Shown: positions 1-5,353, counted from the stretch's first letter. The stretch is 6,947 nt of DNA from Elusimicrobiota bacterium (GCA_031258375.1 JAIRMX010000203.1:1-6947); one strand, 5' to 3'. The notes: a model not told the origin generated them from the sequence alone. Program-made: numbers and translations.

Positions 1-9
1 CGAGGATGC

Positions 10-23
10 GGGGGGGGGGGGGG
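10..23. repeat. Poly-G tract (14 G)
   Basis: An uninterrupted run of 14 G in otherwise AT-rich DNA, followed directly by a TATACT hexamer. Long G tracts are prone to slippage and in some bacteria act as phase-variation switches, but they are also a common site of sequencing or assembly error. No gene in the window is clearly controlled by it, and no fitting -35 box can be placed upstream because the window starts here. Confidence 0.6.
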
Positions 24-93
24 TATACTGATGAGATTTCACCGACTTGTGTTTTATTATGTGTTTTTGCGTCATAATTTTAATCTACTTAAG

Positions 94-121
94 TTAAGAT
101 TAAGAACTGCGAGTTTATAAT
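94..121 (+). promoter_or_regulatory. Putative sigma-70-type promoter
   Basis: TTAAGA (94-99) and a perfect TATAAT (116-121) are separated by 16 bp. The predicted start, near 128, would give a leader of about 90 nt to the ribosome site at 208-213. The surrounding DNA is AT-rich, so chance matches are likely; only the perfect -10 box and the downstream ribosome site support it. Confidence 0.3.
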
Positions 122-220
122 AAATTATTCTGTAAAGATATTTTATAAAAGAAGATAAAAAATGTCAAAGAATTTGTTAAGGTCAGAAAGAAACGAGACA
201 ATATATTAAGGAGCAATATT

Positions 221-403
221 ATGACAAATGGAAAAGAGAGCAAGAAGAGAAATATTAGCAAAGCCCGTTATATCAGCGCGTATCGGGTTATTTTTTATCT
301 TTTATTTCCGCCAGTTCCCTTTCAATATAATTTTTTCCTTCCTATTTGCCGTCATGCTGAATTTATTTCAGCATCTGTTGTTAAAAATAAAGACAGACCC
401 TGA
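221..403 (+). CDS. Doubtful small ORF (60 aa) running into a repeat
   Basis: The start is unusually well supported for so small an ORF: AAGGAG at 208-213 lies 7 nt before the ATG, and a TATAAT box lies further upstream. The predicted peptide has a basic N-terminus (GKESKKRNISKAR) and then a hydrophobic, aromatic segment at about residues 19-43, which could cross a membrane. From about residue 44 the codons belong to the palindromic repeat that starts at 351, so the C-terminal third is repeat-derived. I do not recognise the protein. It may be a real small membrane peptide, the 5' remnant of a gene cut by repeat insertion, or a chance ORF. A second overlapping frame (228-419) lacks its own ribosome site. 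Confidence 0.25.
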   Translation: MTNGKESKKRNISKARYISAYRVIFYLLFPPVPFQYNFFLPICRHAEFISASVVKNKDRP

Positions 404-420
404 AATAAATTCAGGGTGAC
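351..420 (+). repeat. Palindromic repeat unit A1 (two hairpins)
   Basis: The unit starts with GTCA and ends with TGAC. Hairpin 1 pairs ATGCTGAA (354-361) with TTCAGCAT (367-374) around a 5-nt loop. Hairpin 2 pairs ACCCTGAA (397-404) with TTCAGGGT (410-417) around a 5-nt loop. A 22-nt linker ending in GACAG separates them. It belongs to the same family as the units at 436, 1863 and 1942. Repeats of this look (read in protein frames as VMLNLFQHLL or RHAEFISAS) are widespread in some bacterial genomes and are often miscalled as genes. Confidence 0.9.
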
Positions 421-435
421 AAAAGAGAACAGGCC

Positions 436-525
436 GTCATGCTGAACTAGTTTCAGCATCCGTAGTTAAAAGACAGATTCCGAAACTGGCCTGCACCGTA
501 AAGTCTTAATACGGGGAAGCATGAC
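436..525 (+). repeat. Palindromic repeat unit A2, second hairpin interrupted
   Basis: Hairpin 1 pairs ATGCTGAA (439-446) with TTCAGCAT (452-459). The linker at 460-476 matches that of A1 and, in reverse complement, those of the two units beyond hydF. The second hairpin begins with ATTCCGAA (477-484), but its loop holds a 24-bp insert (493-516) and the expected right arm TTCGGAAT is degenerate, leaving only AGCATGAC at the end. It is separated from A1 by 15 bp. Confidence 0.85.
493..516 (+). repeat. 24-bp insert in hairpin loop, copy 1
   Basis: A 24-bp sequence ending in GTAAAGTCTTAATACGGGG sits in the loop of the second hairpin of unit A2. It matches the segment at 1997-2020 at 23 of 24 positions. 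Both copies have their GCAC end towards the linker and their GGGG end towards the outer edge of the unit. Confidence 0.8.
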
Positions 526-553
526 AGCCTAAAAAAATGTAAATAAAAAATTC

Positions 554-582
554 TTCATAAATCGCAGCTTACTATTTATAAT
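554..582 (+). promoter_or_regulatory. Putative hydF promoter
   Basis: TTCATA (554-559, 4 of 6 consensus) and a perfect TATAAT (577-582) are spaced by 17 bp. The predicted transcription start, near 589, leaves a leader of only about 14 nt before the ATG at 603. A second TATAAT at 591-596 would make the transcript leaderless. Both fit the absence of a Shine-Dalgarno sequence before hydF. The DNA is very AT-rich, so the match is suggestive only. Confidence 0.45.
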
Positions 583-602
583 TAAAATTATATAATTATT
601 TT

Positions 603-1772
603 ATGGAAAATTTACATATAGGCATTTACGGCAGCGTAAACAGCGGCAAAAGTTCAATAATAAATAAACTTGCCGGGCAGAATATCGCGCTTGTTTCCGA
701 TACGGCCGGCACCACCACCGACGCAGTTAAAAAAACGATAGAGCTTATAGGCATAGGCCCTTCGGTTTTAATCGATACCGCCGGCATAAACGACGCCACT
801 TCTTTAGGCCCGGCGCGCAGCGGCGCGGCAATGCGTACTTTGGATATTATAGATATGGCGATAATTGTTGCCGACGGCGGCGTTTTAACGCGGCAGGATT
901 TGGCTTTAATTAAAACGTTGCCCGCGCGCGGTATTCCTTTTTTTATAATAAATAATAAAAACGACAAGCCGGATTTTAAACCGCTGCATATCGAAGGCGT
1001 TGACGTTTTGCCTTTCAGCGCGTTAAAAGAAAAAAGCGTAGAAAACATTCTGACTCTTATAAAAAAACATAAACCCGCGCATTTAAGCCGAAAACAAGTT
1101 TTACTTGACGATATTGTTAAACAAGGCGATATCGTCATACTTGTCTGCCCGATAGATTCAGCCGCTCCCAAAGGCCGCCTTATTTTGCCGCAAGTAAACG
1201 TTTTGCGCAATATTTTAGATAACCGCGCGTCGGCGGTTGTTTTGCAGGTAAGCGAACTTGCGGACTTTCTTAAACTAGGCCTTAAGATAAAATTAGTCGT
1301 GACGGATTCGCAGGCTTTTAAGGAAGTCAGCGATATAGTGCCGCCCGAAATTCCGCTTACGAGTTTCAGCATAGTATTTGCCCGTATTAAAGGGGATTTT
1401 GAGCTTTATCTGCGCGGAGTAAAAGCCATAGATTTGCTAAAGGACGGAGATAAAGTTTTAATACTTGAATCCTGCACGCACAGCGCAAACACCTGCGAGG
1501 ACATAGGCCGCGTAAAACTGCCAAATTTAATCCGTAAAAAAAGCGGTAAAAATATTAGTTTCACCATACTGCCCAATTTAGAAAAGCTGCCCGAGGATTT
1601 GAATTCTTACGCGCTTGCGGTGCAATGCGGCGGCTGCATGGTGACGCGAAGCCAAATTATGACGCGGCTGAACCGTCTTGCGGCTTCAAACGTTCCCGTT
1701 ACGAATTACGGCATAGCCATAGCGCATTGCACCGGCATATTGCAAAGAGTTACCCGAATGTTTCTGAAATAA
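603..1772 (+). CDS. hydF: [FeFe]-hydrogenase maturation GTPase HydF
   Basis: HydF is the cytoplasmic GTPase scaffold that holds the diiron precursor made by HydE and HydG and delivers it to apo-[FeFe]-hydrogenase. The 389 aa are about normal length. The N-terminal G domain shows the P-loop GSVNSGKS (10-17), the switch GTTTD (36-40), DTAG (58-61), NKND (118-121) and SA (139-140). A dimerisation domain follows, then the C-terminal [4Fe-4S] domain with CTH (C291, H293), the family signature DIGRVKLP (300-307) and CGGC (C342, C345). The usual HCxxC is QCxxC here (Q341). The start is forced, because an in-frame stop lies at 579-581 and no other start codon intervenes. Unlike the other genes in the window it has no Shine-Dalgarno sequence. 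hydE, hydG and hydrogenase genes are not in the window. The gene lies between two inverted palindromic repeat clusters. Confidence 0.95.
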   Translation: MENLHIGIYGSVNSGKSSIINKLAGQNIALVSDTAGTTTDAVKKTIELIGIGPSVLIDTAGINDATSLGPARSGAAMRTLDIIDMAIIVADGGVLTRQDLALIKTLPARGIPFFIINNKNDKPDFKPLHIEGVDVLPFSALKEKSVENILTLIKKHKPAHLSRKQVLLDDIVKQGDIVILVCPIDSAAPKGRLILPQVNVLRNILDNRASAVVLQVSELADFLKLGLKIKLVVTDSQAFKEVSDIVPPEIPLTSFSIVFARIKGDFELYLRGVKAIDLLKDGDKVLILESCTHSANTCEDIGRVKLPNLIRKKSGKNISFTILPNLEKLPEDLNSYALAVQCGGCMVTRSQIMTRLNRLAASNVPVTNYGIAIAHCTGILQRVTRMFLK

Positions 1773-1862
1773 GGAAAACCGGCTCCGTATAAACGACAAA
1801 ATGGACAAAAATAAGAAGAAGCGGAAATATCGGAAAAAAACGGGATTTAATATAATATTTTC

Positions 1863-1926
1863 GTCATTCCGAACTCGTTTCGGAATCTGTCTTTAACAGC
1901 AGATGCTGAAATAAATTCAGCATGAC
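1863..1926 (-). repeat. Palindromic repeat unit C1 (two hairpins)
   Basis: The unit starts with GTCA and ends with TGAC. The first hairpin pairs ATTCCGAA (1866-1873) with TTCGGAAT (1879-1886). The second pairs ATGCTGAA (1903-1910) with TTCAGCAT (1916-1923). The 16-nt linker (1887-1902) matches the linkers of A1 and A2 only as its reverse complement, so the unit is inverted relative to those. The 90 bp between hydF and this unit (1773-1862) hold no terminator or gene that I can support. Confidence 0.9.
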
Positions 1927-1941
1927 GGCTTTTTTTCTTTC

Positions 1942-2029
1942 GTCACCCTGAACTCGTTTCAGGGTCTGCCTTTCAGCTACAGATGCTGAAACGGGCGCAC
2001 AGTAAAGTCTTAATACGGGGTTCAGCATC
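1942..2029 (-). repeat. Palindromic repeat unit C2, second hairpin interrupted
   Basis: The first hairpin pairs ACCCTGAA (1945-1952) with TTCAGGGT (1958-1965). The second pairs ATGCTGAA (1983-1990) with TTCAGCAT (2021-2028), but its loop is 30 nt instead of 5 because it holds the 24-bp insert at 1997-2020. The linker (1966-1982) is inverted relative to A2 and matches its reverse complement at 13 of 17 positions. The terminal TGAC is lost. It is 15 bp from C1. The DNA from 2030 to 2115 holds only a small GGCAT/ATGCC hairpin (2051-2065) and no gene. Confidence 0.85.
1997..2020 (+). repeat. 24-bp insert in hairpin loop, copy 2
   Basis: Matches the insert at 493-516 at 23 of 24 positions, including all 19 bases of GTAAAGTCTTAATACGGGG. 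It lies in the loop of an otherwise intact 8-bp hairpin, with both arms preserved, which shows the insertion point clearly. Confidence 0.85.
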
Positions 2030-2115
2030 AACACTAAAGGCCTCAATACAGGCATTTGCCATGCCATCGCTACTTGCTCTTATGGGATATTCAGATTGAA
2101 TTTATTATATCAAAT

Positions 2116-2541
2116 TTAGCGAAAAGTAATGCGTTTATTGTTTAATTCTTTTCTGCGCCGCAGATAATAATCCCAACTAATTTTACCGGCGCCGCAAAAC
2201 AAAAATCCGCATAAGATAGTCAGCGCGAAAAGAACGCCGACGGTATTTACCTTATTCAAATCGCCGGCGAAGAAAAAGAAACCGCTGAATAAAGAGATAA
2301 GAAGTATCGCAAAACTTGCCGTGCGGAAAAACAAACCGAACAATATGCAAAATACGCAAACAAAGGTTATAATTACGACGGATACGCAAATTACGCGCGC
2401 AAAAGGAAGCCCGATGTCAATCGCGTTTTGCGTAAAAGCGTTTATATGCAAAGCCTCGCCCGCCGCCAGAAAAGCGAAGGCGGACGAAAAAATAATCCGC
2501 TGCAAAAATAATATTGCGCTTAAAGATTTCTCGGATATCAT
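2116..2541 (-). CDS. DoxX-like four-helix membrane protein
   Basis: This 141-aa protein has four predicted membrane helices (about 8-28, 46-72, 74-92 and 99-117). Near the C-terminus is GAGKISWDYYL (117-127), which resembles the GPGxxSLD segment of DoxX-family proteins, and then a basic tail. An early LQR and a small-residue-rich first helix also fit that family. DoxX relatives are inner-membrane proteins linked in some bacteria to quinone or thiol redox chemistry, but the role of this one cannot be told from sequence. Its ATG directly follows the stop codon of the upstream beta-barrel gene with no gap, and no clear Shine-Dalgarno sequence is visible, so it is probably translated by coupling. 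It is Phe-rich (FSGFFFFAGD). Family assignment is moderate; membrane location is secure. Confidence 0.75.
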   Translation of the reverse strand: MISEKSLSAILFLQRIIFSSAFAFLAAGEALHINAFTQNAIDIGLPFARVICVSVVIITFVCVFCILFGLFFRTASFAILLISLFSGFFFFAGDLNKVNTVGVLFALTILCGFLFCGAGKISWDYYLRRRKELNNKRITFR

Positions 2542-3372
2542 TTATAAAAATTTCACGCCGGCGGAAAGTGAAAAATATCTCTGTCTGCCTTCGGTATTTC
2601 GGCTGAAATTAATCCATTCGACCGCGCCGTTTACGTTCACTCCGGCTATTTGTACTGTTAAACCTAAACTTAAATCGTCGGTGTCATCAGCAGAACTTTT
2701 TGTCTTCAAAAAGTTATAAGCCACGTAAGGCCTTATAAATTTGTAAGTATAGCCCGCGCTTGCGCCAAGCGAATAATCCATATACCCGCCGTAAACGGAA
2801 ATAAAACCCGGTATATCTAACCACTTCGGAATTTCCCCGCTGGTATCATCCGAATAATTTACGGCTTTTGTAAAATTAATCGTCGTGTCAAGACCGCCCG
2901 TTTGCTGATATAAATATGTGTAAATATCGGTTTCGTTTACATGATTGTCCGGATCGTAAAAAGAATGACGGGTTTCACGCACGCCAAGCCCGAGTTTTAA
3001 TTCGTCCGTGGGCACAAGCCTGAATAAAATCTCGTGCAAGTCCAGCGCGCCGTGAATATCGTAATAATAAGCGGAATATCCTTCTGCCTTCGGCTGATAG
3101 CCAAACTCCGCGCCGACTTCGGCAATTTCAATAAAAGGCAAATGATAATTTAGTCCCAGAGCATAGCGGGACATTGTGCTTTGCTCGTCGCGTTCGTACA
3201 TTGCGTACTTTGCCTGCGCCGAAAGGCCGGGAACTATAAATAACGACGTGTCAAACGACGCGCGCAATACTTGATAGCCGTTATTTCCGGCCACGCCGGA
3301 AACGCTCAGCTGCCCAAAGCCGTAAGCAAAAGGCAATAAGAGCAAAGATAAAACTAAAGCCGATTTTTTCAT
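2542..3372 (-). CDS. Putative outer-membrane beta-barrel protein
   Basis: This 276-aa protein has a clear Sec signal peptide: MKK, a Leu-rich core (LVLSLLLLPFAYG) and probable cleavage near residues 18-20. The mature part is rich in alternating polar/hydrophobic stretches with many Tyr, Gly and Ser (for example YALGLNYHL, YGGYMDYSLGASAGYTY, RPYVAYNFLKT), typical of a transmembrane beta-barrel with Asp/Asn-rich loops. The C-terminus, YFSLSAGVKFL, resembles a barrel-closing strand but ends in Leu rather than the usual Phe. AAGGAG (complement of 3383-3388) lies 10 nt before the ATG. I do not recognise a specific family, and porin, adhesin or structural barrel all remain possible. It implies a Gram-negative envelope and is the first gene of a two-gene unit with the DoxX-like protein. 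Confidence 0.7.
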   Translation of the reverse strand: MKKSALVLSLLLLPFAYGFGQLSVSGVAGNNGYQVLRASFDTSLFIVPGLSAQAKYAMYERDEQSTMSRYALGLNYHLPFIEIAEVGAEFGYQPKAEGYSAYYYDIHGALDLHEILFRLVPTDELKLGLGVRETRHSFYDPDNHVNETDIYTYLYQQTGGLDTTINFTKAVNYSDDTSGEIPKWLDIPGFISVYGGYMDYSLGASAGYTYKFIRPYVAYNFLKTKSSADDTDDLSLGLTVQIAGVNVNGAVEWINFSRNTEGRQRYFSLSAGVKFL

Positions 3373-3392
3373 AATTTTTTTACTCCTTGTTT

Positions 3393-3422
3393 AATATAAA
3401 TTTCTTTTTTATATTTTATCAA
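3393..3422 (-). promoter_or_regulatory. Putative promoter of the beta-barrel gene
   Basis: On the minus strand, TTGATA (3422-3417, 5 of 6) and TATATT (3398-3393, 5 of 6) are spaced by 18 bp in the 80-bp gap after the pilin gene. The predicted start falls close to the ribosome site at 3388-3383, which would make an unusually short leader. The composition is AT-rich, so confidence is low. Confidence 0.35.
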
Positions 3423-3452
3423 ATTTAATTCAATATTACAGGCCGCATAATA

Positions 3453-4004
3453 TCATTCCAATAAATACACATTATAAGGGCTTCTCATAGATGTCTGATG
3501 ATGTAAACCTTCGTTTATCAATGTTCCGTTTAAACTTTTACAAACTTTGTTTGCCGTTGAGTTATTCTGATATGCCCAGCATTCTTTTCTGTTTGGATAA
3601 GGCGAACGGTCAAGATAAATCACATAAGCAATTTCATTAGCATTAAGTTTTGGACTAATGCCCGCAAATACTACACTGTCAGTGTTTAAGTGCGGCACGG
3701 ACGTTTCTACGTTAATAGTTAATTTAGGGTTACTACACTCATATATACCATTTATATAAGCATTGCAAGCCGGTAATGAAATATCCAAAACATCTTCAAG
3801 ATTTTCTTTAAAGGCATATTTTCCCATTAGTAAAAAATATCTTTCTTCCGCATCTTTGATATTTTTTGCTATGGGAATAGCGGCAGTTATGCGTGATTTT
3901 AAAACTGCGGCTTGGTATTGAGGCAAAGCAATGGCGGCAAGTATGCCGATTATTAAAACTACCACCAATAATTCAATAAGCGTGAACCCTTTTTTGTTTT
4001 TCAT
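3453..4004 (-). CDS. Type IV pilin-like (prepilin-type) protein
   Basis: This 183-aa protein begins with a class III prepilin leader: MKNKKG followed by FTLIELLVVVLIIGILAAIA. Prepilin peptidase would cut between G6 and F7, leaving the conserved Glu at mature position 5 (E11). The hydrophobic helix continues through about residue 28, then LPQYQAAVLKSR leads into a globular domain with four Cys (C80, C90, C142, C155) that could form two disulfides. The PQYQAAV and ERYFLLMGKY pattern is typical of the numerous pilin-like proteins of Elusimicrobiota. AAGGAGA (complement of 4011-4017) precedes the ATG by 6 nt. No pilus assembly genes (pilB, pilC, pilD, pilQ) are nearby, so it is an orphan. It may be a pilus subunit, a minor pseudopilin of a type II-like system, or a surface protein. 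The unusual hairpin-rich DNA upstream could be its leader. Confidence 0.93.
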   Translation of the reverse strand: MKNKKGFTLIELLVVVLIIGILAAIALPQYQAAVLKSRITAAIPIAKNIKDAEERYFLLMGKYAFKENLEDVLDISLPACNAYINGIYECSNPKLTINVETSVPHLNTDSVVFAGISPKLNANEIAYVIYLDRSPYPNRKECWAYQNNSTANKVCKSLNGTLINEGLHHQTSMRSPYNVYLLE

Positions 4005-4042
4005 AAAACATCTCCTTATTTTTAATTAACTTCATATTTTAA

Positions 4043-4206
4043 CGCCAATAAAAAAGGCGATAATCTATTTTGAGAGAGTCTAACCGCTCAAAATGAAAAT
4101 CGCCAACCAGAACCCGTGAGGGTTCTGGTAAAATATGGCGACTTCATTTTTGGCTTAGACTCTTGCTTGTTTTTCAACAAGACAGGACTGTTTCTTTTCA
4201 AACAGT
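4043..4206 (-). other. Structured intergenic element (compound hairpins)
   Basis: The 257-bp gap upstream of the pilin gene holds four inverted repeats. The largest spans 4075-4163 and stacks a 9-bp stem (4075-4083 with 4155-4163), 2 bp (4084-4085 with 4152-4153), 8 bp (4090-4097 with 4143-4150), 6 bp (4100-4105 with 4136-4141) and 10 bp (4106-4115 with 4120-4129), closed by a 4-nt loop. Beside it are CTTGTT/AACAAG (4166-4171, 4176-4181), ACTGTTT/AAACAGT (4187-4193, 4200-4206) and CGCC/GGCG (4043-4046, 4056-4059). None has a terminator-like T run. It may be a pilin 5' leader, a small RNA or a mobile palindromic element. The strand given is that of the flanking genes; the sequence alone does not fix it. 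The remaining bases, 4207-4261, hold only a weak AT-rich inverted repeat (AACAAA/TTTGTT, 4214-4239). Confidence 0.6.
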
Positions 4207-4261
4207 ATCCAAAAACAAAGTCTTTAAAATAATTTTGTTAGTTTTCTAAAATCTTCGGCAA

Positions 4262-5353
4262 CTATTTTCCTCGTCCGCAGTTGCATTTTTCTTTTTGCGC
4301 CAAAGCCGCAACTTTTTTATCCTCGTCAATTAAGAATTTTGCGTAATTTCTGACTTTTCTGTTCTTCCAATTTTTTTTGTGATAAGCGTAGCCAACGATG
4401 AGCGGAGCGGCTAAGGTAACCTCGCTGTAAACCATTTGCTCAAGCGCGGTTGAAACTTTACCCCAGCTGGAAGCTTCTTTAAGCGTGGAGCTGGAAAGCG
4501 CGCCGTCTCTCACGTCGGCAACGGTAATTTGCACGGCATATTTATGCATTGGGGAATCTTTGCCCAAAATTTCCGCAGCCACGACCGTATCCTGCACGAA
4601 ATTTTTGGGCACGCCGCCGGAAAACATCAATAAACCGCTTTCCTTGCTGTTAATTTTTATTTTTGTAAGTTCTAAAAAATCTTTCGCGCTGTCTATAGAA
4701 ACGTGACGAACCGGATTTTCCGTCTGATGCGCCACAAAGCCGAAACCGGCGGAGCAATCGGAAAACGCGGGCACAAATATCGGCACGCCGTATTTGTAGG
4801 CATTATAGACAATGCTGTCTTTGCCTTTGTTTTTCTTTTCAAGCCATTTGCCCATCTCCAAAATAAATTCGCGGCTGGAATACGGGCGGGGTTCAAGAGT
4901 ATTGCAGATTTTATGAACGGTTTCATCGCAGACTTTAAGCTCGTCCTCGTTGATATAGGTATCGTAAATGCGGTCAATATGCAGCTCGCGCAGCAAATTG
5001 TCGTCCGAAAAATGCTGGTCGCCTTTATAATGTCTATAGCCTAAAGCTTCAAAGAAATCCTGGTCGACAATATTTGCGCCGGTTGAAACTACGGCGTCTA
5101 TCATATTGTTTTGAATCATATCGACGATTAATTTTTTTAGTCCCGCTGAAATTAAAGACCCCGCCAAACACAAAAACACGCAGCAATTTTTATCTTTAAG
5201 CATCATATCGTAAATAGATGCGGCGCGGTTTAAATCGCGCGAAGTATAAGCCATATCGGCCATATCTTCCACAAGCTTGATTACATTATGTTTTTTTATG
5301 TCGATGTGTTTGATAGTTTCTTTTAGGAAACTTTTTTGAGTCTTCTTTTCCAT
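4262..5353 (-). CDS. Deoxyhypusine synthase-like (homospermidine synthase-type) protein
   Basis: The gene encodes 363 aa from the chosen start. The frame is open to an ATG at 5398, but that one lacks a ribosome site and overlaps promoter-like DNA, whereas AAGGAGA (complement of 5364-5370) serves the ATG at 5353. Residue numbers use the 5353 start. The protein follows the deoxyhypusine synthase fold along its whole length: SLISAGL, STGANIVDQDFFEAL, VPIFVPAFSDCSAGF, FSGGVPKNF, RDGA and EASSWGK. The Lys of SWGK (K299) aligns with human catalytic Lys329, with W297 and E293 also kept, and D199 and D283 match NAD-contact residues. Residues at human D243, H288 and D316 are F204, N251 and L286. The family uses NAD to transfer a 4-aminobutyl group from spermidine. 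Bacteria lack eIF5A, so a polyamine-synthesis role such as homospermidine synthesis is more likely. The C-terminus ends KCNCGRGK. It is divergent from glyA. Confidence 0.9.
   Translation of the reverse strand: MEKKTQKSFLKETIKHIDIKKHNVIKLVEDMADMAYTSRDLNRAASIYDMMLKDKNCCVFLCLAGSLISAGLKKLIVDMIQNNMIDAVVSTGANIVDQDFFEALGYRHYKGDQHFSDDNLLRELHIDRIYDTYINEDELKVCDETVHKICNTLEPRPYSSREFILEMGKWLEKKNKGKDSIVYNAYKYGVPIFVPAFSDCSAGFGFVAHQTENPVRHVSIDSAKDFLELTKIKINSKESGLLMFSGGVPKNFVQDTVVAAEILGKDSPMHKYAVQITVADVRDGALSSSTLKEASSWGKVSTALEQMVYSEVTLAAPLIVGYAYHKKNWKNRKVRNYAKFLIDEDKKVAALAQKEKCNCGRGK

Noticed and set aside
228..419. Plus-strand ORF of 63 aa in the second frame
   Set aside because: No ribosome site of its own, overlaps the better-supported ORF at 221, and its end is repeat-derived.
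626..1372. 248-aa minus-strand ORF opposite hydF
   Set aside because: Shadow of hydF: Ser/Thr/Ile-rich low-complexity composition, no ribosome site and no recognisable motif, whereas hydF has all GTPase motifs.
1773..1862. Similarity between the A-rich stretches just before each repeat cluster (221-270 and 1795-1845)
   Set aside because: Low complexity and in direct orientation while the clusters are inverted, so the resemblance is probably compositional.
351..2029. CRISPR array
   Set aside because: The repeats are few, unevenly spaced, internally palindromic and vary in arm sequence, and the spacers are not distinct unit-length sequences; no cas gene is present.
1864..2067. Minus-strand ORF of 67 aa containing VMLNLFQHLLLK
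   Set aside because: Almost entirely made of the palindromic repeat cluster, with no ribosome site; such peptides are the usual translation artefact of this repeat family.
2321..2719. 132-aa plus-strand ORF
   Set aside because: Antisense to the DoxX-like and beta-barrel genes, Lys-rich, with no recognisable domain.
4211..4239. Possible terminator of the deoxyhypusine-synthase-like gene (AACAAA/TTTGTT with a short T run on the minus strand)
   Set aside because: Only six A-T-dominated pairs with a 14-nt loop, too weak to call.
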